The position numbers were made by a program, and so were the translations under genes. Shown here one piece after another: positions 1-8,351 of a stretch of 64,000 nt of DNA. Each line of letters opens with the position of its first letter. Within the stretch, counting starts at the first letter, position 1. The stretch is from JABSQH01 sp965230015 (lineage in GTDB: Bacteria > Actinomycetota > Acidimicrobiia > Acidimicrobiales > Ilumatobacteraceae). The stretch spans positions 1 to 64,000 of the forward strand of contig CBDDKF010000022.1 in NCBI GenBank assembly GCA_965230015.1, written 5' to 3'. The notes beneath the pieces are model-generated. The model was not told where the DNA came from. It saw only the letters and a list, made by a program, of their open reading frames with translations, and ran no database searches.

Positions 1-1
1 C

Positions 2-112
2 GCCATCCAAGCCGGTCTGTGGTTGCTGCTGGCCGGCGCGGTGTTGTTCGCCATCACCCGGCGTCGCCGGTCTCGACCTGAGCCGGCAACACCAACCGCC
101 ATAGGGAGTTGA
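2..112 (+). CDS. C-terminal end of a membrane-anchored protein (5' truncated)
   Basis: Only the last 36 residues are inside the window. They form one hydrophobic helix (start AIQAGLWLLLAGAVLFAI), then a short Arg-rich stretch (TRRRRSR) and a hydrophilic tail ending at TGA 110-112. A terminal hydrophobic helix followed by positive residues is the usual layout of a C-terminal cell-envelope anchor in Gram-positive surface proteins, with the tail kept in the cytoplasm. The sorting motif, if any, and the exported domain lie before base 1, so the function cannot be read. Confidence 0.6.
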   Translation, partial: AIQAGLWLLLAGAVLFAITRRRRSRPEPATPTAIGS

Positions 113-184
113 ATGCGTCTCCGCGCGACTCCGATCTAACGCACAGCTTCCAGGCCTTGCGACGCCGTCGTTACTCTGCCCGCC

Positions 185-2776
185 GTGGCAGTGGTGGGCC
201 GAGCGGCGGAGGTCAATCGTGTCGAGCAGGCCCTGACCAGCCCTGACTGTGGTGGCGTGCTGCTCACCGGCGAGGCAGGCATCGGCAAGACCACGCTGGC
301 GGCGTTCATCGCGTCGCAGCGCGAAGCAGCAGGCGATGAGGTCCGGCGGATGTACCCGAACGTGGCCGCGCACGAGCTGCCGCTCGGCGGTCTTGCGTCC
401 GGCTTCACGCCGAGCGACGCCTACGACGGGCTGGTTCACGCCACGGTCGCGCTGAAACGACGTTTGGCCGATGCCGACCGACCGGTGCTCATCGTGATCG
501 ACGACGTCGATGCACTCGACGCCGAGAGCGCCGGCGTCCTGGTGAACATCGCGGACGCCGGGTTGGCGCGCCTGATGATGACGGTGCGGCACGGGCTGCA
601 ACTCCCGGGCGCCATCGATCATGCGTTGTCGAGCGGCGCCGTCGAGCTGATCACCTGCCCGCCCCTCGACGAGGACGCCACCGGGGCGCTCGCCTCTGCT
701 GTTGCCTCGACGCCGCTCAGCGGCGGCACGTGTCGCCGCGTGTTCGAGACGACTCGCGGCAACCCGCTGTACGTCAGGGAGCTGGTGACCGCAGCGGTCG
801 AGTCGGGCGATCTCGACATGCACGACGGCGGGGCCGTTCTCGGAGCGGTGCCGAGCGGCGAGTCGCGTTTGCAGGACCTCCTCGAGCGTCGTCTTGCATC
901 GCTCTCGGAATCAGAGCGCGCCGCGCTCCGGCGCATCGCCGCTGCCGGCTCTGCAAGCCAGCAGACACTCAGCCCGTGGGTCGATGCGGCAACGCTGGAG
1001 TCGCTTGAAGCGCGCGGGATGATCGAGACCGCGCTCGACGGCCGACGACTGTTCATCCGTCCCGCACACCCCCTTCACGGCGAGATCCTGCGCGGAGCAG
1101 AGACGCCGTTGTCGCTGCGGCGGATGCGCAGTGAGATCGCGGAACGCATCATGGCCTCGGGGATGCGCCGTGCCGACGATCGATTCCGCCTGGCAGCGTG
1201 GTCACTCGACGGGATCTGCGAGGTCACCCCCGACGTGCTCGCCGAGGCGACGGCCATGGCCAAAGCGGCCGATGACCGGGACCTTGGGTCACGTCTGGCG
1301 CGCGCCGCGTTTGCGGCCGAACCATCCGCGGCCAACGCCCGCGCGCTCGCGCACATCCTGTACACGATCGGCGAGCTGCAACCACTCGTCGCGGCGCTCG
1401 ATGCATGGCAGTCGGTGGTGACCAACGACGTCGAGCGGGCCGAGTACGAGGAGTTGTTGGCGACGTCGTGGTTCTGGCGCGGCGCCGACGACCGTCCGCT
1501 CGACCGGTTGCTCGACGAGTGGGACCAGCTTCCCGCTGGACCGGTGCGCGATCAGGTGCAGGCTGCGGGAGCGGCACTGCAGATCACGCAGGGACGAATC
1601 GACGCCGCTGTCGGGCGTGCCGAGGCGCTCGGAGATCTCGGACCTGGGGTGTCCGCAGTGCGCGTCGCGCTCACACTGGGTCACGGCTGGCGATCACAGG
1701 GGCGCCCGCTGGCCGCAGCCGAGCTCGTTGCGCAGACGCTGGCCACCTACCTCGAGTTCGGACCGGACGTGTTTGCACTCTCCGAGACGGTGATGGCCGG
1801 CGTGCACATCCAGGCGCTGGCCGACGCCGGCGAGTTCGTCGAGGTCGACCGGCTGGTCGCAGAAGGCGCAGAACGATGGCGAGACGCAGGGGACTCGTCG
1901 AACGTGGCGCTGACGCAATTGGCTCACGGATGGTCGTGGCTGCTGCGCGGCAACACCGAACGGGCGGCGCAGCTGGCATCCGATGCCGCAGTCGGATTCG
2001 AGGTCGATCGCCAAGACGGCATGGGACGGTGGGGCGTCGTCTTGTTTGCACTCGCTCATGCGCAATCTGCCGATCCGTCCGCGGCGGTCGACGCCTTGGC
2101 CGAGATCGACCGCCGTCGAGACCATCCGGCACGCATCTTCGAGACGTACCTGCTGCGCGCTCGCGGGTGGGTCGCTCACCAGCAAGGCCACCCGACCGAG
2201 GCCCTCGAGCACTTCGTGACCGGTCACCGTGTCGCCGTCGCTGCCGGCAACCTCACCGCTGCGATCGGATGCGATCACGACCTGTTGCGTGTCGGGCGAC
2301 CGAGCGATGCAGCAGCGCTACTGAACACCCTGGAGCTCGACCACGTCGAGGGCCGGATCCTGCTCGCCCAGATCGCGCACATCCGAGCCGCCGAGCTGCG
2401 CTCCTACGCGCCGCTCGCCGCAGTCGCGGAAGAGTTCGAGCGCATCGGGTCGCCGCACTTCGCTGCGGAGTGTTGGGTGGCGTCGGCAGCGGCGACCGAT
2501 GCGACCTCTCGTCAATCGAGTCGGTCGCTGCAACGTGCTGCGGACCTGGGCGGTGGAACCGCCGCAGGTGCCGGTGCACTCGCCAGCCAAGCGTCGTTGA
2601 CGCCGCGCGAGCGCGATGTCGTCGGGCTTGTCGTGCTCGGTCTCACCAGCCGGGAGATCGCCGAACGGCTCGGCATCTCCCGGCGCACCGTGGAGACACA
2701 CCTCGGTAACGCGTACCTCAAGGCCGACGTGCGCGATCGCGCCGGCCTGATCGACCGCGTGCACTCGCTCGCCTGA
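185..2776 (+). CDS. Large ATP-binding LuxR-family (LAL-type) transcriptional regulator
   Basis: This 863-residue protein has the LAL/MalT-like layout. An N-terminal P-loop ATPase carries Walker A GEAGIGKTT at residues 29-37 and a Walker B-like VLIVIDDVDAL near 100-110. A long Ala/Leu-rich helical middle is probably TPR-like. A C-terminal LuxR helix-turn-helix (from LTPRERDVV to the end, with SRRTVETHL as the recognition helix) binds DNA. Such proteins are cytoplasmic regulators switched by ligand or protein binding coupled to nucleotide turnover. The start is GTG 185; the Walker motif lies close to the N-terminus, as in the family. The gene stands alone, followed by a hairpin at 2803-2829. 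The inducer and targets cannot be told from the sequence. Confidence 0.85.
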   Translation: MAVVGRAAEVNRVEQALTSPDCGGVLLTGEAGIGKTTLAAFIASQREAAGDEVRRMYPNVAAHELPLGGLASGFTPSDAYDGLVHATVALKRRLADADRPVLIVIDDVDALDAESAGVLVNIADAGLARLMMTVRHGLQLPGAIDHALSSGAVELITCPPLDEDATGALASAVASTPLSGGTCRRVFETTRGNPLYVRELVTAAVESGDLDMHDGGAVLGAVPSGESRLQDLLERRLASLSESERAALRRIAAAGSASQQTLSPWVDAATLESLEARGMIETALDGRRLFIRPAHPLHGEILRGAETPLSLRRMRSEIAERIMASGMRRADDRFRLAAWSLDGICEVTPDVLAEATAMAKAADDRDLGSRLARAAFAAEPSAANARALAHILYTIGELQPLVAALDAWQSVVTNDVERAEYEELLATSWFWRGADDRPLDRLLDEWDQLPAGPVRDQVQAAGAALQITQGRIDAAVGRAEALGDLGPGVSAVRVALTLGHGWRSQGRPLAAAELVAQTLATYLEFGPDVFALSETVMAGVHIQALADAGEFVEVDRLVAEGAERWRDAGDSSNVALTQLAHGWSWLLRGNTERAAQLASDAAVGFEVDRQDGMGRWGVVLFALAHAQSADPSAAVDALAEIDRRRDHPARIFETYLLRARGWVAHQQGHPTEALEHFVTGHRVAVAAGNLTAAIGCDHDLLRVGRPSDAAALLNTLELDHVEGRILLAQIAHIRAAELRSYAPLAAVAEEFERIGSPHFAAECWVASAAATDATSRQSSRSLQRAADLGGGTAAGAGALASQASLTPRERDVVGLVVLGLTSREIAERLGISRRTVETHLGNAYLKADVRDRAGLIDRVHSLA

Positions 2777-2802
2777 CGGACCGCCGAGCGGCGAAGCCGG
2801 AA

Positions 2803-2829
2803 TTCAGCAAGACGAAGAGTCTTGTTGAA
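2803..2829 (+). terminator. 11-bp stem hairpin after the LuxR-type gene
   Basis: TTCAGCAAGAC (2803-2813) pairs with GTCTTGTTGAA (2819-2829) over 11 positions, with one G-U wobble and a 5-base loop (GAAGA). It begins 26 bases after the LuxR-type stop codon and about 100 bases before the tiny genes at 2932. No U-run follows, so it may be a weak terminator, a processing site or a leader element for the small genes. Confidence 0.5.
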
Positions 2830-2931
2830 GTTGCTCACAGGTTGGTGGGAGTTAACTCGCCACCACATGCAACGACACGTCGAGCAACGACAGCAGCGGC
2901 AACCACAGCAGCAGCAGGAAGAGAGGTCGAG

Positions 2932-3030
2932 ATGCCTCGGCCGATGACGCGCCACCCGCTCGCTGACTTGCTCGCCACGGCCCACTGGTATCGACGACAT
3001 CGGCATTGGTGGAAGGCGGTGACATCATGA
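2932..3030 (+). CDS. Predicted 32-residue basic protein, first of a coupled pair
   Basis: The frame runs from ATG 2932 to TGA 3028-3030 and gives a 32-residue Arg/His/Trp-rich peptide (MPRPMTRHPLADLL then AHWYRRHRHWWKAV). A purine-rich stretch, GAAGAGAGG, lies just upstream as a ribosome binding site. The stop codon overlaps the ATG of the next small gene by 4 bases (ATGA), the usual sign of translational coupling. I recognise no family. The case for a real gene rests on the binding site and the overlap, not on similarity. His and Trp clusters are compatible with a membrane-surface or metal-binding peptide, but that is speculation. Confidence 0.4.
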   Translation: MPRPMTRHPLADLLATAHWYRRHRHWWKAVTS

Positions 3031-3146
3031 ACTCGACCAATCGGTTGAGCCCCACACGCTCGATCATCCCAACACTCATCGCCGCACCTGCAGGCCTCGT
3101 TGTCGCCGTGGCGGTCGTTCGGGCGGTGCTCTACAACCTCGGCTGA
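3027..3146 (+). CDS. Predicted 39-residue single-pass membrane peptide
   Basis: The peptide starts at ATG 3027, which overlaps the preceding stop, and ends at TGA 3144-3146. It has a polar N-terminus (MNSTNRLSPTRS) followed by one hydrophobic helix (IIPTLIAAPAGLVVAVAVV) and a short end (RAVLYNLG), consistent with a small inner-membrane protein. The coupled start and intact hydrophobic segment favour a real gene. The length is too small for confident homology, and no family is recognised. It may act together with the basic peptide encoded just upstream. Confidence 0.4.
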   Translation: MNSTNRLSPTRSIIPTLIAAPAGLVVAVAVVRAVLYNLG

Positions 3147-3208
3147 CTCGACCGCGGCGCTGGCGCTCCGGCGGCGGTCGCCGCAGCGCCGGCGTCTACG
3201 GTCGTCTC

Positions 3209-4018
3209 ATGACCGAGGGGTACGACACGATCCGCTACGAGACCGATGGCGAGATCGCGTCGGTCATTCTCAACCGTCCCGATCGGCTGAACGCATGGAC
3301 GCCGCACATGGCCGAAGAACTCGCGGACGCCATCGGGCGGGCCAACGACGACCGCGCAATCGGTGCGATCATCCTCCGCGGCGAGGGACGTGGCTTCTGT
3401 TCCGGCGCCGACATGGACGCCGTGTTCCAGACGCGCATCGATGGGACCGACCCCGGTGCCGACACCGCCGGCGGATCCGGGGGCATGCCGTCGAACCTCG
3501 ACTGGGTTGGGTTGATGCGCGAGTCCAAGCCCATCGTCGCCGCGATCCACGGCGCGGCGGTCGGCATCGGCATCACGATGGTGCTCCCGGCGGACGTGAT
3601 CGTTGCGACGACCGATGCCAAGATCGGCGTCGTCTTCATCAAGGTGGGCCTGGTTCCCGAACTGGCGAGCACCCAGTTCCTCGTCCAGCGCGTGGGCTGG
3701 GGGATGGCGTCACAGCTGTGTCTCGCCGGCGACATCATGCGCGGCGATGAAGCGGGGCGCATCGGTCTGGTCGACCACGTGGTCGACGATCACGAAGCGC
3801 TGCTGGCTCGAGCCACCGAACTCGCTCACTCGTTCGCCGCCAACCCGACGCCGCAGGCGCTGATGATCAAGCGGCTGCTCACCGAGAACGCTGTGTCCAC
3901 CGATCTGCGCGCCGTGCAGCGGCTGGAGAGTGAGTTGCTCCGCGAGTGCTGGGCGACACCCGAGCACGCCGAAGCGGTCGCCGCATTCACCGAGAAGCGC
4001 CCGCCGGTATTCCGGTAG
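3209..4018 (+). CDS. Crotonase-superfamily protein (enoyl-CoA hydratase/isomerase)
   Basis: This 269-residue protein has the crotonase fold: N-terminal IASVILNRPDRLNAW, CoA/oxyanion-hole segment GRGFCSGADMD near residue 65, second oxyanion segment HGAAVGIGI near 115, and a C-terminal trimerisation helix. Neither classical hydratase glutamate is where it is expected: the segment after HGAAVGIG has T-M, and the QPE position reads VVF. A single Glu in LVPELAS sits where ECI2- and PaaG-type isomerases keep their acid. That favours an enoyl-CoA isomerase or related activity over a hydratase. It probably acts in fatty-acid or aromatic acyl-CoA breakdown. Start ATG 3209. The gene is not in an obvious operon. 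Confidence 0.8.
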   Translation: MTEGYDTIRYETDGEIASVILNRPDRLNAWTPHMAEELADAIGRANDDRAIGAIILRGEGRGFCSGADMDAVFQTRIDGTDPGADTAGGSGGMPSNLDWVGLMRESKPIVAAIHGAAVGIGITMVLPADVIVATTDAKIGVVFIKVGLVPELASTQFLVQRVGWGMASQLCLAGDIMRGDEAGRIGLVDHVVDDHEALLARATELAHSFAANPTPQALMIKRLLTENAVSTDLRAVQRLESELLRECWATPEHAEAVAAFTEKRPPVFR

Positions 4019-4111
4019 GGACCGCCCGCGCGCGCAGGCCCACGAGATCACGGACGCACTGGACAGTCGACGTTCCGTGTTTGCTGGGCAGCGCGCCCTA
4101 CGCTCGCCGCG

Positions 4112-5275
4112 GTGAGTGATGAACACGAGGTAGTCGTCGCCCGGCGCGACGACCAGCTGCGCGTCTGGGGGATTCGCTCGTGGTACCTCGTGGGGATGTT
4201 GGTGCTGGCCGCGCTGGTGATCGCCGGACTGTCGGCGATCAGCGGCTTCGTGGCGCCGATGGTGATTTCGGTCGTGTTGGCAATGCTGTTCGCGCCGGCC
4301 ACCGACTGGCTCGCCAAGTACATGCCGACCGTCGTGGCGGCGGGCGTGGTGCTCATCGGGCTGATGCTCGTGGTCGTCCTCGTGCTGACCCTGGTGGTGC
4401 TGGGCATCGCCGACCAGGCCACCGAGATCGGCGACGAGCTCACGGCCGGTCTCGACGACATCGGCGAGTGGCTCGACGATCTGGGCTGGTCGATCGGCGA
4501 CTCCGGTTCGTTCGTCACCGACCTCGGCGCGATCTGGGACGATTCGTCCGAAGGTCTCTCGTCGTTCATCGGCACGGCCTTCTCCAGTGCGGCCGCGTTC
4601 GTCGCGGGGTCGTTCGTCGCGGCGTTCTTGCTGTACCTGCTGCTCGCCGACTGGCACCGGGTGGTCCGCTGGGTCGGGTCACACCTCGGCGTGCGACCCG
4701 AGGTGGGCGCCGACATCGTCCAGGACGCCACCTGGTCGATGCAGCAGTACTTCCTGGCGCTCACCGTGTCGAACGCCATCGTGGCGACGATCGTCGGGCT
4801 CACCGTGTTGATCCTCGGCGTACCGCTGGCGTTCACGATCGCGGTGGTCACGTTCCTCACGGCATACGTGCCGTACCTCGGGGCGATTTTCTCCGGCGCG
4901 TTCGCCGTGCTCGTCGCGCTGGGCTCGGAAGGCCTGGTCGACGCCATCATCATCCTGGCGGTCGTGCTGTTCGCGCAGAACGTCGTCGAGACGATCCTGC
5001 GCACCAAGCTCAGCGAGGGACGACTCCAGATTCACCCGATCCTCGTATTCGGGTCGACGGTGCTCGGCGCGGCGGTCGCCGGCCTCCTCGGAGCAGCGCT
5101 GTCCACGCCGCTCACCGCGCTGGCGATCCGCGTTTACGGTCGACTGAACGGCACGCTCGACGCCGAGTCTTCGGACGTCGCGGTCGTCACCTCGACCGTC
5201 GAGGACAGAGATGACGACGAAGCGGACGACGATGACGATGCCGTCGACGCCGGTGATGACGACGACGAGGAGTGA
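4112..5275 (+). CDS. AI-2E family transporter-like membrane protein
   Basis: This 387-residue protein has the layout of the AI-2E/PerM family: two hydrophobic helices near the N-terminus (WYLVGMLVLAALVIAGL, then VVAAGVVLIGLMLVVVLV), a soluble helical insert, and several membrane segments in the C-terminal half including the family-like TAYVPYLGAIFSG. Family members are putative exporters of small molecules, in some cases Na+/H+ antiporters; the substrate here is unknown. The last 50 residues are an Asp-rich cytoplasmic tail (DRDDDEADDDDDAVD) that overlaps, antisense, the end of the histidine kinase gene. Start GTG 4112. Confidence 0.8.
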   Translation: MSDEHEVVVARRDDQLRVWGIRSWYLVGMLVLAALVIAGLSAISGFVAPMVISVVLAMLFAPATDWLAKYMPTVVAAGVVLIGLMLVVVLVLTLVVLGIADQATEIGDELTAGLDDIGEWLDDLGWSIGDSGSFVTDLGAIWDDSSEGLSSFIGTAFSSAAAFVAGSFVAAFLLYLLLADWHRVVRWVGSHLGVRPEVGADIVQDATWSMQQYFLALTVSNAIVATIVGLTVLILGVPLAFTIAVVTFLTAYVPYLGAIFSGAFAVLVALGSEGLVDAIIILAVVLFAQNVVETILRTKLSEGRLQIHPILVFGSTVLGAAVAGLLGAALSTPLTALAIRVYGRLNGTLDAESSDVAVVTSTVEDRDDDEADDDDDAVDAGDDDDEE

Positions 5276-6663
5276 TCCGCCTCCACCGGGAGCACGAACT
5301 CCACCCGTGCGCCACCGTACGACGACTCGCTGATCGCGACCGACCCGCCGTGCACCTGCGCAATCGCGGCGACCAGCGCCAGCCCTAGCCCGGCGCCACC
5401 GGAGTCACGGGTGCGCGCCTCGTCGAGGCGTGTGAAGGGCTCGAGTACCGCCGCTCGCTGCGCCGGGGCAATCCCGTCACCGTCATCGTCCACCCGCACG
5501 ACCGCACCGCGCTCGTCGGCGAACACCGACACGTCGAGCGTGTCGCTGCGGTGCCGCTGCCCGTTGGCCACCACGTTGCGGATCGCCACGGCCACGAGAT
5601 TGCGATTGGCCATGACCCACGTGGGCGTTGCCGCCGACGCGAAGAGGGCATCGCCCGCCACCTCGACGGTGGTGTCGCGCGCGATGTCGGCCAGATCGAC
5701 CCGCCGTGCGTCGAGATCGCGCAGGCTGCTGCGGTCGTCGAGGCGAGCCAGCAGGAGGAGATCGCCGATCAACGCATCCATGCGATCGACCTCGGCGATC
5801 AGATCCTCGCCCACCCGCGCTCGTCGTGCGTCGTCGCCCTGTCGGCCCATCACTTCGGTGGCCGCCCTGATCGTCGCCAGTGGGGTGCGCAGCTCGTGCG
5901 ATGCGTCGGCGGTGAACCGCCGTTGGCGGTCGCTGCTGCGTTCGAGCCGATCCAGCATCTCGTTCATCACCGTCGCCAGATGGGTGACCTCGTCGCCCCC
6001 ACCCGGCACCGGCACACGACGGTCGAGGTCGGTGCCGCTGATCTCTTCCACCTCGTCGGTGATCGCGTCGACCGGACGAAGCGCACGGCCCACGAGCCAC
6101 CACGTGCCGAGCCCGAAGGCGATCACGAGACCCGGCACGATCAGTACCAGTGCCCGGCGGAGCGCGTCGACCGACTCGTCGACCTCGTCGAGGCTGGCCA
6201 ACCCGACGAGGAGGCGGCTGCCGGATTCGTCGCTGACCTCGAACACGTCGAACACCAGCTCGGACAGCTCGTCGTACAGCGCTCGATCGTCGGTGGGCTC
6301 CTCCTCGCCGTCGACGAACACCTCGATGATCTCCTCGGCTTCGAGGTCGATCACCACGTCGGCGATGAATTCGTCGCCCTCGAACAGCTCACCGAACGCC
6401 ACGCCCTGTTCGGCCTCGGTGAACAACCCCAGCCGGTACTCACGCCCGTCGAGTTCGATCTCGAACGTCGACGCCGGCAGCCCGCTCTCTTCGAGGAGCA
6501 GGGCCTGTTCCTCCAACGCTTGGGCGAGGGTGTCCTCGGCCGCGGTGACCAGATCGGTCTCGACGAGGCGCAAGATGAGCAGTGACGCCCCGAACAGCGT
6601 GACGGCAACCAGCGCAGTGGCGGCCAGCGTGATCCGCCCGCGAACACTGCGCAACCGATTCAC
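5134..6663 (-). CDS. Sensor histidine kinase of a two-component system
   Basis: This 509-residue membrane kinase pairs with the response regulator encoded 32 bases upstream on the same strand. In order it has an N-terminal membrane helix (ITLAATALVAVTLFGASLLIL), an acidic extracellular sensor (about residues 40-175), a second helix (ALVLIVPGLVIAFGLGTWWL), HAMP, the H-box DASHELRTPLATIRA with the phosphorylated His, an N-box (NVVANGQRH), and ATP-binding glycine motifs DDGDGIA and GGAGLGLALV. The start is GTG 6663. The last 48 residues are a Ser-rich tail that lies antisense to the Asp-rich tail of the convergent permease gene (142 bp overlap). The sensed signal is unknown; the acidic ectodomain could bind cations. 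Confidence 0.9.
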   Translation of the reverse strand: MNRLRSVRGRITLAATALVAVTLFGASLLILRLVETDLVTAAEDTLAQALEEQALLLEESGLPASTFEIELDGREYRLGLFTEAEQGVAFGELFEGDEFIADVVIDLEAEEIIEVFVDGEEEPTDDRALYDELSELVFDVFEVSDESGSRLLVGLASLDEVDESVDALRRALVLIVPGLVIAFGLGTWWLVGRALRPVDAITDEVEEISGTDLDRRVPVPGGGDEVTHLATVMNEMLDRLERSSDRQRRFTADASHELRTPLATIRAATEVMGRQGDDARRARVGEDLIAEVDRMDALIGDLLLLARLDDRSSLRDLDARRVDLADIARDTTVEVAGDALFASAATPTWVMANRNLVAVAIRNVVANGQRHRSDTLDVSVFADERGAVVRVDDDGDGIAPAQRAAVLEPFTRLDEARTRDSGGAGLGLALVAAIAQVHGGSVAISESSYGGARVEFVLPVEADHSSSSSSPASTASSSSSASSSSLSSTVEVTTATSEDSASSVPFSRP

Positions 6664-6695
6664 CGCATCATCCTTACCGCGTCCTCATCGCGACA

Positions 6696-7373
6696 TCACA
6701 CGAGGTCGCTGACGGCGCGGTAACCCACGCCACGCACGGTCGAGATGATCGGCCGATCGAACGGGTCGTCGACCTTGCGCCGCAGGTAGCGGATGTACAC
6801 GTCGACCACGTTCGATGCTGGCTCATCGTCGATGCCCCATACATGGTCGATGATCGTCGACCGCGGCACCGCATCGCCATCGGCGCGCAGCAGCACCTCC
6901 AGCAGCGCCATCTCCCGTCGCGTGAGGTCGATCGGTTCACCGTGACGCGAGACCTCGGCGGTCGCCGGGTCGAGGCGGAGCGACCCGCACTCCAACACCG
7001 GGGGGCGCTCGCCAGTGCGCCGTCGGGCCAACGCCCGCAGCCGCGCCAGCAGCACCACGAACGAGAACGGCTTGCGCAAGAAGTCGTCGGCGCCGGTGTC
7101 GAGCGCCTCGGCCTCGTCGTACTCGCCGTCCTTGGCGGTGAGCATCAACACCGGCGTCCACACATCGTTGGCACGCAACTCACGGCACACGACGTAGCCG
7201 TTCATCGACGGCAACATGATGTCCAGGATGATCACGTCGTAGCTGCCCTCGGTGGCTCGCCACAGCCCATCGGCGCCATCGTGTTCCACGTCGACGTCGA
7301 TCCCCTCGGCGTCGAGGCCCTCGCGGATCACTGCGGCCAACCGCGTCTCGTCTTCCACCAGCAGCACCCGCAT
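6696..7373 (-). CDS. OmpR/PhoB-family response regulator
   Basis: This 225-residue regulator has a receiver domain (start MRVLLVEDETRLA, phosphoacceptor Asp in DVIILDIMLPSMNG, LTAKDG and the conserved Lys in LRKPFSF) and a C-terminal winged-helix DNA-binding domain ending in STVRGVGYRAVSDLV. ATG 7373 was chosen because it directly begins the first receiver strand; a GTG two codons upstream is possible. It lies upstream of the histidine kinase in one operon. The acidic secreted protein is divergent, with 137 bases between the starts, and is a likely target. An inverted repeat ATGAGAG/CTCTCAT (7409-7415 and 7438-7444) lies between the two genes and is a candidate operator. Confidence 0.92.
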   Translation of the reverse strand: MRVLLVEDETRLAAVIREGLDAEGIDVDVEHDGADGLWRATEGSYDVIILDIMLPSMNGYVVCRELRANDVWTPVLMLTAKDGEYDEAEALDTGADDFLRKPFSFVVLLARLRALARRRTGERPPVLECGSLRLDPATAEVSRHGEPIDLTRREMALLEVLLRADGDAVPRSTIIDHVWGIDDEPASNVVDVYIRYLRRKVDDPFDRPIISTVRGVGYRAVSDLV

Positions 7374-7510
7374 CACCACCAGTGTGGTCGTCGTCAGGTT
7401 GGAATTCGATGAGAGCCACCCACTCTGGCCAGGCGTTCTCTCATGTGCAGGTCGTCACCGTGGTGTGCACCGGCACCACTCGGGTGCCGCCCACCACCTG
7501 GAGGACCCCC

Positions 7511-8215
7511 ATGACCGATCACACCACCGAGCCGATCGAGCCCGACGACGATCCCGTCGGCACAGGCCTTGGCCGCCGCAAGATCGCCCTGTTCGCCGGC
7601 GCCGCGTTCGCTGTCGGCGCGCTCGCCGTCGGCGGCATCGCCGCCGCGAGTCAGCCATCGGCGAGCGATCCGGCTAGCGAACCAGCCGAGGCGACGGTGA
7701 CGTCGGACGCCGTGGCCGCGCCGAGCCCAGTCGCCCCACCGAGTGACACGACCGACTCCGGGTCGATGACCGAGGACACCGACCTGGACAATGACGTCGA
7801 CGACACCGACGAACCAGAGGACAACGGAGGTGACGACGTCGAGATCGAAATCTCGGCCGCCGACGAAGAGGTGTTCAACCGATTCGACACCTGTCTCGCC
7901 GATGCCGGCTTCGACGACGCAGCCTTCGAACAGCTCGAACAAGCCGAGCTCGATGGCTCACTCGACGAAGCCCAGCTCGACGCGCGGTGGGCCGCCGTCG
8001 ACGCGGCGTTCGACCAGTGCGAGCCGATCCTCTCTGAACTGAGCCCCGAATTGCAGGCCCAACTCGAGGCCGAGGAGGGCGACTACGTCGAGGACTGCGA
8101 CCACGACGTGGACGACACCGATGAGGACGAGTTCGAGGACGATCTCGGGCCCGACGACGGCGACGACGACTCGGACGCCGACGGCTCGGACCCCAACGAT
8201 TCAACCGACGAGTAG
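7511..8215 (+). CDS. Single-pass membrane protein with acidic extracellular domain
   Basis: This 234-residue protein begins with a short cytoplasmic segment, one membrane helix (KIALFAGAAFAVGALAVGGIAAA, residues about 22-44, shown here in part: KIALFAGAAFAVGAL), a Ser/Ala/Thr-rich linker, a folded part with two cysteines (FDTCLADAGF and FDQCEPILSE), and an Asp-rich tail. ATG 7511 follows a clear GGAGGA ribosome binding site. A 7-bp hairpin (7471-7489) lies just ahead of that site. It is transcribed divergently from the two-component system whose kinase also has an acidic ectodomain, so it may be the regulated partner or output. I recognise no named family; metal or cation binding is a guess from composition. 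Confidence 0.7.
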   Translation: MTDHTTEPIEPDDDPVGTGLGRRKIALFAGAAFAVGALAVGGIAAASQPSASDPASEPAEATVTSDAVAAPSPVAPPSDTTDSGSMTEDTDLDNDVDDTDEPEDNGGDDVEIEISAADEEVFNRFDTCLADAGFDDAAFEQLEQAELDGSLDEAQLDARWAAVDAAFDQCEPILSELSPELQAQLEAEEGDYVEDCDHDVDDTDEDEFEDDLGPDDGDDDSDADGSDPNDSTDE

Positions 8216-8242
8216 GTCGACGAGCCGGTCTCGGCCCCCCGG

Positions 8243-8281
8243 AGCGGCCAGGTGGTGTCGGCACGGCACCACCTGGCCGCT
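8243..8281 (+). terminator. 15-bp perfect hairpin after the acidic protein gene
   Basis: AGCGGCCAGGTGGTG (8243-8257) pairs perfectly with CACCACCTGGCCGCT (8267-8281) around a 9-base loop. It lies 27 bases after the stop codon of the acidic membrane protein and ahead of the promoter of the diguanylate cyclase. There is no long U-run, but the stem is strong enough to separate the two transcription units. Confidence 0.65.
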
Positions 8282-8315
8282 GTCGATTGAACGAGGTGAC
8301 TTTCAAGGCGACTTT

Positions 8316-8343
8316 CTCAAGAAGTGGTCATGAGGTGCCGATA
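8316..8343 (+). promoter_or_regulatory. Sigma-28/WhiG-like promoter of the diguanylate cyclase
   Basis: CTCAAG (8316-8321), a 15-base spacer and GCCGATA (8337-8343) match the form of sigma-28-class promoters (known -10 GCCGATA with about 15-base spacing). The ATG at 8352 lies only 8 bases beyond the -10 element, so the transcript should be leaderless or nearly so. The same combination recurs at 25480, 30677, 38743 and, on the minus strand, 38707. Confidence 0.7.
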
Positions 8344-8351
8344 CAGCGTCG

